DNA of 64,000 nucleotides from Azadirachta indica. Taxonomy: Eukaryota > Streptophyta > Magnoliopsida > Sapindales > Meliaceae. A program made the position numbers and the translations under genes. Within the stretch, counting starts at the first letter, position 1; every line of letters begins with the position of its first letter. This document shows positions 11,489 through 24,296 of the stretch, one piece after another. The notes below the pieces were generated by a model. The model worked only from the letters and a program-made list of their open reading frames with translations, ran no database searches and was not told the origin of the DNA. The stretch covers positions 15,720,363 through 15,784,362 of the forward strand of contig CM040449.1 in assembly GCA_022749755.1 (NCBI GenBank). Direction: 5' to 3'.

Positions 11489-11493
11489 ATTGA

Positions 11494-11640
11494 TGAAAGT
11501 GAAAATTCTTACCCTTACGATACACCAAACTCTTATCCATTATTGTTACTCAAATAAGCGCATTCCAAACTACCTGAATTACAAAAATAAAAATTTAAAT
11601 ATACAATTTTGGCATGAGATTATAATAATTATTTGGTAGA
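11494..11640. other. AT-rich spacer, no feature seen
   Basis: Low-complexity AT-rich sequence between the gypsy LTR and the next repeat. Confidence 0.5.
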
Positions 11641-12990
11641 CTTAAATAATTACAGTGTGTGTGCAATACCCACAAATGCACAGGATCGTAATAATTAGTA
11701 TAATGATAAGAAGATGTCGATCCTAAGAGGAATGCAACCAATTAAGTATCGAAGATAAATAATTTTGAATTTATTTGACGAATCGATTATCAATTTGAAT
11801 GGAAAATTAAAATAGACAAAAATTAACTACTTAACAAATTAATTAAAAGATTCAATCAATGGAAAAATCTAAGGCCAATGATTTTATCTTAATTAATCAC
11901 ATCCACTTTTTCTACTGATATTATTCTGATTTGATACTAGTATTGTCAGTTAATTATCCTATTCTATTCGATAGTCTCTCTTAAGATCAATCGAAGCTAC
12001 TCTACACCTAAAAATTTACTATATCCTTATGTAATGATATAGTAAATTTGATTAAGTGAAAGCGCATTACGAATAGTGATAATTTTAATTTAAACTATAT
12101 AAATTATATTAGTACATCTCTATCTAACATGTAACTTACGATATTTATCACACGGTTTAAATATGATATTCACTTCTCAGTTCATATCAATCCATATTTC
12201 ATTCACATATTGGCCAAATATTTAAAAGTATTAATCATCATAATAAATAGTCAATACAAGATATCAAATCAAAAACAACACAATATCAAAAAATAGATGC
12301 TTCCAATAGATTAAATCATTGCCCTAAAAAATAAATCTAGTCATACATAAAATAGAGTTTAAGATTAATCATAAAAAATTTAACAATCAAATACATAATT
12401 TCAGTCAACATAAATTGTTCAATTTAAGATGAAATTAAAAAAGGGAGAGAAGAAAACCTAGAAGAAGAAAGCTTGAATCTACAAGGTTGATGAGAATCTT
12501 TTAATCTCTTGATGAAATCCCCCTTCTTCTTGTTGAGTTTCCCTTCTCTCTCTTTACCCACCTTCTTCTTCTTCTCTAAAACTTCCTTTCTCCTCTTAAC
12601 TATTGTGGTTCCCCCTTGAAAAAATATGAAAACTTAAAATATCTCAAATCTGGCCACCCATTTTGATCCAAGAGTCTAAAATAAAATAAAAGCATGATTT
12701 AGATCGCGAAAAGACATGGGCGTGCCACATTTTGGCACTGCCACGGTATAGTTACTGTCAAGGGGCAAAAAGCATGGCATGGGCACACCACATTTTCGTG
12801 AGGTCACGCCATTGATTCTGCCTCGAAAGGCAAATCATGTGACAAATGTCAATTAAACCCCCATTACTTTTGATTATTTTGAATCAGAGTCTTTGTTTTG
12901 ATGTTTTTACATTTTAGTCCTTTTTTTTTGGCTTGCATTTTGGTCCCTAGGAACAAAACTTTGTGGTTTAGATGGATGGCTAGCACTTTT
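11640..12990 (-). repeat. Non-coding dispersed repeat, copy A (minus orientation, LTR-element-like)
   Basis: Begins with a 'GCACAGGATCGTAATAATTAG' type stretch, runs through a long AT-rich part containing 'TCTAAGGCCAATGATTT', and ends in a T/C-rich stretch followed by a GC-richer block near 12,710-12,840. The same order of landmarks appears at 17.4-19.6, 20.7-22.3 and 37.1-38.7 kb, and inverted at 5.1-6.5 kb. No protein is encoded. I read these as diverged leaders or LTRs of non-autonomous LTR elements. Boundaries are approximate. Confidence 0.5.
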
Positions 12991-13817
12991 ATACTCCGTT
13001 TTCATGCCTTTTATGTTAAAACACATCAACACTTATAAAATAAAACTAAAATGTTTAAAAAGAAAAGTAACTACTTTAAATGGACTAATTAACATTAAGT
13101 GTACTACTTAATAATTGATAATTTTAGCATAAATATATAGAAAAATTAAGATGTCAGTGAGTTCATTAGTACAATTTCTATTTGATTCTATTAGATTTTT
13201 ACTATTTCAAAGTGTTGTAGTTGCAATATTCATAGTAAAGGTGCTTGGTAGTTGGAATATTGGGGGTGTTTTGTTTGCTCATCTAAAATATTTGATGTTT
13301 ATTTGTTGTGTTGTTGTTTTTTTTAATATTATTTGCTTGTTAAGGTCTCCTAACGTGCATATGGAATATGACAAAAATAGCATAAAAATTTGATTGGATA
13401 CTACTTTAATATGATTTTCATTTTATTATTGTGCTTTGTTGTTTTAATACATTGGTTATGGTCTCTGCTTTGGTTCATCACATGTCATGTCGGTTTTGAT
13501 GATTTGTTTGCATAGTATTTGTATTAACGGTAGAGCATAAAATAGCAATCTAACTTTTATGGCAGGATAGGTTCTGTTATTTTATGTTTTCATAGTAAAT
13601 GAAATTAATTGGCACATATAATATTTATTGAGCAAAAGTTTCACTTATATTTATGTCAAACTAAAAACAAATAATTAAAAAAAAATTGATTGCAACAAGT
13701 GTTCTTTTTTTCTTATATAGATTGTAATTGCTGAAATAAACAAATACATAACTCTTATTTACCCATTTTTGGTTAACTTTTCAGGCTTTTAGTTTATTAA
13801 TATACTATAGGTAAATC
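12991..13817. other. AT-rich sequence upstream of the TNP2 pseudogene
   Basis: Probably the 5' non-coding part of the CACTA element that follows, by position. One 80-codon open frame (13,151-13,393) is hydrophobic and T-rich and resembles no family I know. A 5' CACTA terminus was not found here. Confidence 0.4.
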
Positions 13818-16800
13818 ATGGATGCAACGTGATAGATTATCAAAAACATATGAAGATAGGGTTAATAAATTTATGGAGTTTGCAATGTTTCATTGTGATA
13901 ACTGACAATACATTAAATGTCCATGTAAAAAGTGTGTCAATGTGATGTTTAAAACTTTTCGAGGTATCAAAAATCATTTGTTTGTCTGAGGTATTGACCA
14001 AAACTATATCAATTGCACCTGTCATGGTAGGATGACACATCAACTAAGTTTCCCAACCTCTACACAAATAATGACTTTCTTACACTATTGAAATGGTTCA
14101 TAATGCATTCAAATTCTATAACAATGACCTTCTGCATTAAGAGACCTATTAAAGAATGCTAAAAAGCTGTTATAACCTAGATGCACAAAATACACTAAAT
14201 TATCTAAGTTGGTTAAATTATGCAATGTTAAAGGCAAACGTGGATGGTTAAATAATTCATACTTGCTTTCCTATTTTAAGGATATTCTACCATAAAATTT
14301 ATTGCCTACTTTCATTAATGAGGCAAAAAAACAAATGAGTGTATTAGGCATAAATTATGAAAAAATCCATGATTGTTTCAATGATTGTGTTTGGTATAGA
14401 AAGGAATATGAACATTTGTTCAAATGTCTTTCATGTGGATAGTCAAGATGGAAAAAATCTAGTAATGCCATAGGGGAAAAATTAAATGTAGTGGAAGCAA
14501 AGGTGTTGTGGTATTTTCCCATCATCCCAAGGTTAAGACACGTGTGCCAATCTCTACAAACTACAAAGTTTATAACTTGGCATACAAATGAGAGGAAAAA
14601 AGATGGTATGCTATGCCATTCTATTGATTATTTGTCATAACAATTAGTGGATAGTATATGGCCTGAGTTTACAAAAGAAACTAGAAATATTCGACTTATA
14701 CTTTCAATTGATAGGATTATGATAGGATTAATCCTTATAGTTCACTAAGTAGTAAGTGTAGTTGTTGTCCTACTTTGCTTGTTGCTTACAATCTTCCACC
14801 ATATCTGTGTATAAAGAGGAAGTTTATGCTTTTGTCTTTATTGATATTGAATTTGTGTTAACCGGGCAATGATATTGATGAATATCTTGCCCTATTGATA
14901 GATGACTTGAAAACATTGTGGGATGTAGGAGTTGAGGCATATGATGCATGTAAGGAAAAATTTTTTACCTTATAAGTTATTCTAATGTAAACAATTAGTG
15001 ATTTTTTTGCATATGGCAACTTGTCAGGTATTACAGTGAAGGGTTGCTATACATGCCCAATATTTGGTGCAGGCACGAATTCATGTCATTTAAAGCACTC
15101 TAAAAAATTGTTTACACGGGTCATTGTTGTTCTCTTTCACCTAAGCATCCATTTCAAAGGTAAAAAAAAGCCTTCAATAATAAGCAAGACTTTAGATCCT
15201 TCCTAGATATTTAAGTGAAAAAGAAATTTTGAAGAGGATGAATGGTATTCACCATCATAAAGAAGAAGAAAATGGATGGTGGGAATGTGAACAAATGTTT
15301 TTAAAAAAATTAAATATTATTCTAATTGGCATATTGGAAACATCTACTAGTCTTCCATCAACTTGATGTCATACGCATTGAGAAAAACATATGTGAGAAC
15401 ATTTGTAGAACTTTGTTAAACTTTCCAGACAAGACCAAGGATAAGCTAAAGACAAGATTATATTTGGTTGATATAAAGATAAGGACTAAATTGGCACCCA
15501 AGGAGGTCAATAAGCATATCTCTCTACCTCTAGCAAGTTATACTTTAAGTATAAATGATAGAAAGATGTTTTGTGAAATATTGACTAGCTTGAAGGTTCC
15601 AGAAGGCTATTGTTATAATTTTTCAATATTGTATCTATGGAAAATTTGAAGATTTAAGGCTTAAAATCACATGATTGTCATGTCCTAATGCAACAATTAC
15701 TACCCTTGGCGATACAAGCGGTTTTATAAAAGAATGTTAGATTTGCAATTATTAAATTGTGGTTTTTCTTCAATTCATGATACGCTATGCTGATTGATCC
15801 TTGTATGTTAGATTCCATCCAAGATAAAGTTAACGCATTGGGGTTGCTAGAGAAATACTTCCCACCAACTATGTTCGACATTAGGATACATTTAGTAATT
15901 TATCTTGTTGAACAAGTTAAGCTATATAGACCGATTTATTTAAAGTGGATCTACCCTTGTGAGAGGTACATAAAAGTTCTTAAGGATTATATGTGTAATT
16001 GTAACTAGCGGAAAGGCCGCATTGACAAGTGTTACATCATTGAGGAAGCAATGAATTTTTATGCAAAATGCTTACATAGTCTTTAAGTGATTGGACAACC
16101 ATATGAGCATAAGAAAAAGAAGTCAATTAATAGGCCTTTCTCTCGTGGATAAATAAAGAAAAGTTGACCATTAACTATTAGAACAAACTCATCATTATAT
16201 ATTTCTTAATAGTGTCATGGTGTAATCATACGTGGAGTGAGTAATCTTTTTGCCTATACTTTGTTAATATATGTAGTGTTTATAGTACTAAAATTTAGTA
16301 AATCATAAAAACACTTACATTAGTTAAAGACACAATATCTGCTCAAATTAATGAGAATAAAGTGGTTGCAAGATGAGCATACACACACCTTTATGTATTG
16401 GTTGGACGATGAGGTAATTACCAACTAAATAATTCAATTCAACCTTTTATAAAAATTTATATTACTATAACTTAATAAATTTGTTTAACACCTTTGCTCT
16501 CTAGGTACTAAATGCTTAAATACATGATGAATTAATTGCAAGTGATTTTACGTGCTTAGTACAACGACCTCATCCAAACGTTATCAAGCGAAGGACAAGA
16601 ACTTGATTATTGGGGATATGTCTTTCTACAGAGTAATTGATGAGAGATGGGATATGAATTATCACATGTTCAAGATTCTAATCTTTATGTGTGATTAGGT
16701 TAATAGTAGAAGTGTAGTTAAATTTGATGAACTTGGATTCCCAATAATGGATCTCAATCGGATAAGGCATACTTCAAATTGATTCATCTCAGCATCTTAG

Positions 16801-17030
16801 CCGAAACAAGTATTCCATATAAAGGACCAACTAGAAGATAGGTTTTCTATTGTTTGTTCAATGTTCAAAAGAGGTACTCAATTAGTAGACAATGTAGATT
16901 ATGTGAAATTGTTAATGGGTAATTTACCAGTTGTCAATAAATTTTTTTCCTCAGTCAACCAGATGATGATGACATTGCAAATTAGCAAATGACTTAATTG
17001 TGAGGGTATTTGGGTTGATGGTAAGCATAA
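13818..17030 (+). pseudogene. TNP2-type transposase of a CACTA (En/Spm) element, heavily broken
   Basis: Domains in order. An N-terminal transposase-associated domain from the ATG at 13,818 ('RLSKTYEDRVNKFMEFA', 'IKCPCKKCVNV'). The TNP2 catalytic core at about 14,150-15,100 ('YEKIHDCFNDCVWYRKEYEH', 'VLWYFPIIPRLRHVC', 'LLVAYNLPPYLCIKRKFM', 'PGNDIDEYLALLIDDLKTLW'). The downstream core at 15,326-16,000 ('VIRIEKNICENIC', 'KYFPPTMFDIRIHLVIYLV'). A DUF4216-like C-terminal region at about 16,610-16,900. The protein would cut and join CACTA ends. Dozens of stops and frameshifts, including an 11-bp tandem duplication at 14,710-14,731, destroy it. It parallels the better copy at 47.4-50.9 kb. Confidence 0.88.
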
Positions 17031-17086
17031 CAAGATGAAGTTGGTCACTACTTGTTGCAAAAAATACTTGTTGCCCTGTTTCATTA

Positions 17087-17365
17087 TCCTTTACCACTTG
17101 GTGCTTTGATACATGATGCAAAAAATACACGTTGATTCCATAAATTGCTTGTTTGGTACTTACCTTACTGACTTTTTACATGCTTGCTTGAAAAAATTGA
17201 TGCTTTGTTACTTGTTGCCTCGTTAAATTGCCAACTAATTTCTCTAGCTTTTTTCCTTAAAGCCTTGTTACATGTTTCATTGCTGACTTTGATGATTGCT
17301 GCCCTATTTTATGATCCTTTACTACTTGATGCTTTGATACATAAGACAAAAAATACATGCTTGAT
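17087..17365. repeat. Direct repeat, about 54-bp units 224 bp apart
   Basis: The unit beginning ATCCTTTACCACTTGGTGCT at 17,087 returns as ATCCTTTACTACTTGATGCT at 17,311, and similarity continues over about 54 bases. Sequence following the first unit (CCATAAATTGCTTGTTTGG, about 17,137) reappears at about 19,570, on the far side of a 2.2-kb insertion. So these are parts of two tandem units. Confidence 0.7.
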
Positions 17366-19567
17366 CACAAAAAAGCTAACCGTAAAGATACGGGTCGTAT
17401 CAAGTAGTAAAGTGATAAATACAAGTACCATCCCACGAGAATTGAAATTTAAATGTAATATTGAGTATCATAGGCTTGAAAGCCTAATTTTATCTAAACA
17501 ATTCATATTAATCTAATTGTAAACGTAAATCATAAAATGAAATGAGCTATTTAATTGTTGAATAACTAAAAACTAACACGAGAATATCCAAACATCAAGA
17601 GCAAAACTTAAGTGCCAATAAATTCAAGATGATTAACCTAATTTACTAAGTTGTGAAGACACTGTCAGAGGGATAATTTCAAACTTTAAACTGTATGTAC
17701 TAAAGTAAAATTTAAATAAGAACTTGATACCATTAGAAAGTTAAAGAAGTAAGCTTTTTATAGAATTTTACATTTTAGCATTTGGAGTTTTCTAGAGAAA
17801 GTTATGATAACTCCTTCACAACATGTTCATTTTCAAGTCAGAATCTGGATTACGAATTTTAAAGATTTTTTAGCTTAAATTCAATGTGTTTTATTTAATT
17901 TCTAGATTATAAAAGGATTGGTGACTTGTAATTCAAAGTCTTAGCTATTTTGGTTTATTTTCAAAGAGTCTTAAATACTTGTATAAATTAGTCAATGTTA
18001 GGAAGTGGTTGTTGGCATAACCAATAAAATTTCTAGTGGTGGTTGACCTAACCTTTGACATTTTTTTTCTTTGTAAAAGCCTATATAAAGACTTCAAGAA
18101 TATAGTAATAAAATCAAGTTTTTTTGAATGAGTAAAATAAAATTTTGGTATTCTATACTCTATATCTCTTGTTGAAACTTTTTATAGAGTGGTCAGTGTT
18201 CTTTTCAGTTCTACAACTTTTGGCAACAATTTAGAGTGGTGTTTTTATATCCCTTTTGTTGTGAACCTTAGGAGGAGAGCTTATTTCAACCTTTATTTAA
18301 TAAAAACCTAAATCTCCACCCAAACCTCTATTTTCTGATATGAAAAACATATACAACTAATTTAAAGAGTATTGATGAGTTAATGAAATATGCAAAGATT
18401 AAATATCTAGGGTCTTGATTTCACTTATCTTTTCCTATGTTTACCTAAATTGGAAATTAATAATTTGTTCTAATTGTATTTACTAATCATATGTTTAAGA
18501 GTGAATTTGCTACCTCTCCTAGTGTCAAACAAATTACTATGTAAAAATTTCCAAATCGATATACCTACAGACGTAGTTAATTATATGTTTCTTAAGTGCT
18601 ACCTATACTAATCACCTAAAATTCAATTACCTCCTTATTCTTTTTTTTATCGTAAGTAATTATTAGATTATTTAGTAACTAATTTCTTCCCATAATCTTA
18701 GTAATACTAAATTGTATTTAGTTAATCTAATAAACAAATTAAACCTTTCCAAGTACTAATTTATTGAATCATCCAATTTGTCAATCAACAATTTAGAACC
18801 TATTAAAGTAAGTAAACACAAGTAAAATCATTCCACATTTCAAACATAATTAAGACAAGCTACATCAAGTCTAAAATAAGAATTTTAGCTGAACAAATCA
18901 ACTATTAACATCAAATTCATCAAGTAATCCATGATCCTTAAATCAACAAATGAAAATGCAAATGAAGTACAAGATGAAAATAATAAAGTTTAAGAAACTA
19001 GATTAGATATGAAGACTTCAATGGTTCTCCTTCAAGTCTTTTTCCAAAGCCTTTAATTTGACTCAAAACCCTTTTCTCTCTCTAGGATCCTTCTCTTTGC
19101 TCTTCAAATTCTCGCTCAAAAACTCAACTTTCTCTTCTTGGATATGGTGACTATTCATCCCCAAAACATAAAAACCTTGTTTAGACCCAAATCAAGCCAT
19201 CTATACATGATCCTATGGCCAAAAATCAACAAAGATCGTCATTCTTCATTCTAGATGGTGCGAGGACACTAATGCAGTGGCGCTGAGCTGAAGAAGCAGA
19301 AGATGGCAAAGGCATGCCATGCATAACCTCCTTCAGAACTTTGCAAACCTTGCACTTTGGTCCCTGCTTACTTGTGTTTTGGTCCTTGATCTTCTTCTCG
19401 ACTTCTCTGCCATTTCCTTTTCGAGCCAAATTCATCTTGGATAACCATTTTTCTAATTTTTCTGCATAAGATTACTAAAATTTATCAAATATTACTAAGA
19501 CTTAAGGATTTATAAAACAATTTAAGTCCTAAAGAAGCCGATAAATGCTATTTTACGCACTGGTCAA
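17366..19567 (-). mobile_element. Non-coding repeat, copy B, inserted into a tandem repeat unit
   Basis: The left edge carries the 'ACGGGTCGTATCAAGTAG' type stretch. The right part shares a clear block with copy C: 19,360-19,560 matches 22,815-22,985 ('CAAGCCAATTTCATCTTG' type sequence). 19,226-19,435 holds a short minus-strand open frame with no family match. The insertion is bounded by the broken tandem unit described at 17,087-17,365. A further LTR-like piece sits inside it. Confidence 0.6.
17650..18350 (+). repeat. LTR-like segment nested in repeat copy B
   Basis: Starts near TGTGAAGACACTGTCAG (17,652), has CTATATAAAG at about 18,081 with AATAAAATCAAG about 25 bases later, and a T-rich tail, which is the usual layout of a plant copia LTR promoter and poly(A) region. 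A CTAATTTA word sits just outside both ends, but a 5-bp target duplication is not evident. It could be a solo LTR. Confidence 0.4.
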
Positions 19568-19569
19568 TA

Positions 19570-20690
19570 TTTATTCCATAAATTAATTGTTTGGTACTTA
19601 CCTTGTTGCCTTGTTACATGCTTATTTGAAAAACTGATTCTTGATTACTTATTTGCTACCTGTGTGGTTGCCAATTATTTTTTTATGTTTTTTTTTATGC
19701 TACCATGTTACATTCTTATTTGCTACCATAATGGTTTTATCTAACAAATTCTTGTATTTTTCCACAATATGATGACAAATAATGATTCTAGTGATAGCAA
19801 TAATGATGGTGATCTCAGTGAGTTGCATAAAAGGCTAATACAAAGTATAATAAAGAAGCTAGAACTTTGTAGAAGTTCAAATCAAAAAAGAGTTGTTGTA
19901 AGGCAAAACAAACAAGGTATACATGTTGGGAAAGAAGTAGTTGACTTGAAGAATCATTTGGTGTGCTAGTATGACAAACCATTCCAATAATTTACTATGA
20001 TTGGAGGAGAGTTCCTCAATCTATAAAGGACTTTTTATTGAAGTATGTACTAGTATGAGAAAATTTGTTACTTTTTATGTGTTTCCCTCTTTTTCTAGTC
20101 ATAGTCTAACTTAATTTATGCTCTTATGTTAATTACATGATTATAATTAAAGCTTCTCCATTATTTTTTTTTCTTTTATTTTCCTAGTATAAGAAATATG
20201 TCGAGCAAGTATAGGAAAAATAATCATGCTGTTTGCCCTTTGCTTGTAGTCTATGTATATGTATATATACACATAGACACATTTATATATAGTTTTATCA
20301 ATATTTTGGTCATGGCCTTTAGTAAAAGAAGCAAAAGTTCCAAAATTCTCAACTATCCAAGCTGAAAAATCTTCATAACTACAATTTCTTAATCAAAGCT
20401 GTATATTTCTTGTGAATTAGCAAATCCTTAATTAATTACAAATGAAATTACTTCATTAGAGTTTATATATGCTTCCATAATTGCATAGGTAATTATGTGT
20501 ATATAATTGATGTGCTGCATTCATCTGTTGAATCTAACTCAAAATTAATATTGATTTAATTAATGCTTGCTGCAATCTTTTTTATTTTGAACATGTAAGT
20601 TTTATCCATTGAACTTCATTTCATTAGAAACACTTCTAGAATAGGGCTTAAACATATTGATTTTTATCTTGCACATGCGAAAACACTTTA
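19570..20690. other. Remainder of the broken tandem unit and AT-rich sequence
   Basis: 19,570-19,650 resembles 17,136-17,205. A 66-codon open frame (19,769-19,969) begins 'MMTNNDSSDSNNDGDLSELH', acidic then basic; it might be the start of a second CACTA protein, but I cannot support that. An imperfect palindrome with arms GTCTATGT/ACATAGAC lies at 20,249-20,278. Nothing else is visible. Confidence 0.35.
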
Positions 20691-22250
20691 ACCTTAACAT
20701 TCACAACAAGAAGCAAATATAGCATGCTATAACTTAAAGGTTGTAATTCTCAAATATAAGTTGTCTCAAGTAATAAAGTTTGGAAGTTCGAGTGTCAATC
20801 CTCAGGAAATACATTATACAAAGTCCACAAGTCCAATATCCAAATATTAAAAGTCTAAATGTCCAACTATTATGAAAATAAATTGAATTTGTTTTTTTTT
20901 TTGTGGGGGTTAAATTCACTATTATTAGATATTAGAGCACTAAGGACCCATTTTAATGATATATATAGAAATTATTTTTGATCCTTTTTATATACACAAC
21001 GAAAAATCAATATACAAGTAATCTTAATTGGAAAATGAATAACATTTAAGCACAAGGAAATGAAAAGATTAACCTTTGAATCGATGGAGAGAGACTACAA
21101 ATTGCCTTGCTCTTAATGTGTAGAAAACATCCAAACATTTAAGTACCATTTGTTAACAATGAATCAAGATTTCTAACAAATCAAAATCACTTACAAAATA
21201 TAGTACTCAATCAATATAAAAATTGACAATGAAATACAAAACAAAGAATCAAAGAGTAAAATTATACAACCATCAAAAGTTTACCATTAGCCCAATTTAT
21301 GAATTTAGAAAGACATTATATAAATAATACCAAAATTATACAAAGGAAGGATAGAAAATAAGAAAACAAAGGCATCCCAAATAACTTCTAACACTTCCTT
21401 ATATAGGCAAAACAAGATATATTTCACATATGTGAACACAAGTTGCAAACTTTCAACTTAATCATGTTCTGCTATATTGGAGCCTATTTTAGACCATCAA
21501 ATTCATTGAATTTGATAAAGCTGTCTTTTTCAAAATTATAGGCGCCTTCATAAGCTTTCTGATGGTCTAAATTTCAACCAAATTGATTACGTATAGCAAA
21601 AGTTATGTTGAAAATGAGCAAAGGCATTCAGTTTGTGTTTCTCCACACCAATCTTCTAAACTGACGGCTATTTTTGACATGAAATAACTCCGAATTTGGA
21701 CAAGTGTAAAACATAACAATTTTATTCCTATTTGTAAGCTTTCCAAAACATCCAACCGTGTAATTTTTGAATATGTATGTGAGAAGATACGGCCTAAATA
21801 CCAGACAATGTTTGGCTAGCCCTCTGCTGCAATTGGGTTTTGTTAAAGCTTGACTTTGACCCAATAGATGCTTGAATTGGTCTGTCCTCTAATCACACTT
21901 TTGTGAGAAAATGAGTCCATGTTCTTATGGCTCAAGAATCTTATCAAATGATGTTTTGGATTAAAAGATATGTTCATTATACAAAACTACACAAAACCGA
22001 TTAATAAGTCCAATTCTTACTTTAGAATTCAATATAAAGGAAAGCACTCAATTTTGGGAAAAATAATGACATTATTAAGCGTAAATCATAATATTTCTCT
22101 TGATAAACTTACACTTTTAAACATTCATCATTGCACATATTAGGAGTGGCTTTTCGAAAATTCAAGTATCACCTTACTATTGACTATATTATTCCTAATA
22201 AAGATTATCCATAATCGCTGAAGAATCTACCATTGTAGTAAAAGTTCATC
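20690..22250 (-). repeat. Non-coding dispersed repeat, copy E (minus orientation)
   Basis: Starts with 'TCTCAAGTAATAAAGTTTGG' and 'CGAGTGTCAATCCTCAGG', equivalent to the left edges of copies A, B and D. It then runs through AT-rich sequence to a right part near 21,480-21,860 with higher GC. No coding similarity; the short minus-strand open frames inside it look random. Confidence 0.45.
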
Positions 22251-22649
22251 AAGTAAAAGCACTGGATGACCTTTGTGGCATCAAGGCTGTCGAAAAAGTT
22301 TTGAATCATTAATTTAAAGTGTTAGTGTTATTAGAGTGCAAGATGTTAATGTAACATATTTGTTCAATGTGTTGTTTGCGAAAAAGTGCAGGAAAAGACA
22401 CAAAAAAAAATAAAGTTGAATAAATATAACTACCGACTATGTCGAAGAAGATACATGGCTTGTTAGAAGAGATTGTAAATTGATTTCCATTATTTATTAT
22501 ATTGCAACTGGTTGGCTATTATGTTTTGGTAATTATTCTAAATAAGCATATATTTTTCATGTGTCAAAGATAGTTGAGATAGGTCTGTCAAAGCTACAAA
22601 TTGATAAGAGTTTATTGTGGAAGCATGCTCGATAAAAACAAACGAGGAA

Positions 22650-22749
22650 NNNNNNNNNNNNNNNNNNNNNNNNNNNNNNNNNNNNNNNNNNNNNNNNNNN
22701 NNNNNNNNNNNNNNNNNNNNNNNNNNNNNNNNNNNNNNNNNNNNNNNNN
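22650..22749. other. Assembly gap (100 N)
   Basis: Exactly 100 undetermined bases, the conventional placeholder for a gap of unknown size. Non-coding repeat sequence lies on its right side. Open frames drawn through it are meaningless. Confidence 0.99.
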
Positions 22750-22990
22750 GTGCAGCCACGCCCTGCCAATAGCCCATAATCATCAACTTTGATTTTTTTG
22801 CACTCTGGTATCTGAAACTTTTGCATTTTGGTCCCTATTTTCCTTTTGTCTTTTCTCACATTTCTTTTCCAAGCCAATTTCATCTTGAATGACCGTTTTC
22901 TAACCTTTCTGCACAAGTCGCTAACATTCATCAAATATTAACAAAACTTGAGGATTTGCAAAACATATCTAGTTTGAAGCGACCAACAAG
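22750..22990 (-). repeat. Non-coding dispersed repeat, copy C (right end only)
   Basis: Matches 19,360-19,560 in copy B over about 170 bases, including TTGCATTTTGGTCCCTATTT and TTCTGCACAAGTCGCTAAC-type stretches. The left part is lost in, or hidden by, the adjoining N gap. Confidence 0.65.
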
Positions 22991-24129
22991 TACGTATTCA
23001 ACATACTTATCAACTATTTTACATAAATGATTTGTCTAAAAAATTATATGTTTAATATTTTCAAACAAGTTTTCAAGATGTAATATCTTGAAAGATAAAT
23101 GTGTAGGATGTTAACATCCAAGATGTTACCATCAGGAAAGATAATATGAGTTTCAACTTCTACATTGAGTTGGTTATTCTATTGTTTGAAAATAATAATA
23201 TCTTTCATGTAATTAGTTAACATATTTGATATTGTATATTATTTTGAAGTTAAAAGAAAAAGATGAATATATTAAAGGCAATATCATAACAATCCGTAAA
23301 GAATGGGCTTCATATGTTATAGCTCAATTAGTAGTAATGAACAAGAGGTATATTTGTTTAAAATTTATTGAAACAATGTATTGTTCCATTAGAACTAAAA
23401 TTTGGTGTATTAGTCCATTGGCTATCAAGAGTTGTAATTACATATTTCGCTACTTCTATTGTGTTAAGAAATGAAAGAGTTTGAAGGGGGCGGAGGATAG
23501 CTTTCAAGTCACTAATTGGGTTAGTTTGCATCTTGGATGAGGTTTGTTTGTGAATTGGTGATTTAATAGCTTGACAATCGATAAGTTGGCAAATGAAATG
23601 TTGATATATACTACACTAGATGTGTTGGTCTATACTGCACTTGATAATTTGGTTTGGCATTTTATGATTTCAATTTTTTAAGGCAAATGGTTTGTGAATT
23701 GTTGTATAATTTTGTACTCGGTAATATGTTTGGTACTATATTATTGAATGCTTGTAAATTATTGTTCTATATATTCGTACTTTGTTATTGATATAACTAT
23801 AAATTATTGTATGTTAATATATTGCTCAATCCTAATTATATATTGATATTAAAAATAATAATTATTTTTTAAAACAAATAGTGTCATTCTTATTAACACT
23901 AAAAGCAAATTTTTAACTTTCTCTTTAAAATTTATTTATTTATACTAATATTGTGTCAACAAGCAACCCATAGCATCTTACAAATTCAACGTACTTTGAT
24001 GTTATAAACACATCAATGTTTTCAAATATTATGGAATTATAAATCATTGATGTCTATTTTTAGATACAATCATTGATCAATGTTTTCAAATATAATCAAA
24101 AATCAAAAATCCTTAGACAATAGTCTCAA
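22991..24129. other. AT-rich sequence before the CACTA 3' terminus, no supported gene
   Basis: Contains an 82-codon open frame (23,226-23,474) with no family match and T-rich sequence such as follows the last exon of plant CACTA elements. By position it probably belongs to the CACTA element ending at 24,296. Confidence 0.35.
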
Positions 24130-24296
24130 TAAGCCACTGATACCTTAAACACACTAGATAGTGATACTTTTGCCAGAATATTCTATTTGGTGTCACCAGT
24201 TAGTAGTCAGGGCTATTATGTTGTGTGGAATTGGTGTCAATAAAGTGTATCACCAATAATAACCCATTGTTAGCAAAGGCCATTTTTCTAGCAGTG
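24130..24296 (+). mobile_element. 3' terminus of a CACTA element (CACTG subtype)
   Basis: The last bases, read on the minus strand from 24,296, are CACTGCTAGAAAAATGGCC, a classic plant En/Spm terminus. Subterminal repeats precede it: inverted CACCAAT/ATTGGTG words at about 24,229-24,257 and GTGTCA/GTGATAC words back to about 24,130. The matching 5' end was not found in the window. It most likely belongs with the TNP2 pseudogene at 13.8-17.0 kb, with insertions between, but it could be a separate element. Confidence 0.75.

Larger units (their letters stand above)
1..11493 (+). mobile_element. Decayed Ty3/gypsy LTR retrotransposon, Tat-like lineage, left end outside window
   Basis: Order seen: end of the 5' LTR, primer binding site, gag, aspartic protease, reverse transcriptase, RNase H, a second RNase H-like domain, integrase, a 3' zone of repeated short motifs, a long minus-strand coding region, and a 3' LTR. 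RT before integrase is the Ty3/gypsy order. The second RNase H-like domain plus an antisense frame downstream of integrase are known traits of the Tat group (Ogre, Retand and Grande relatives); the lineage call is my inference from those traits. Stops, frameshifts and altered catalytic residues occur throughout, so it cannot move by itself. The two visible LTR segments are about 83% identical by hand alignment, which points to an old insertion. The 5' target duplication lies outside the window, so ATTGA at 11,489-11,493 cannot be confirmed as the 3' copy. Confidence 0.88.

Noticed and set aside
13151..13393. 80-codon open frame before the first TNP2 gene
   Set aside because: T-rich, hydrophobic, no similarity to the transposase-associated domain that begins at 13,818.
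22538..22934. Open frames spanning the first N gap
   Set aside because: They contain unknown residues across 100 N and have no support on either side.
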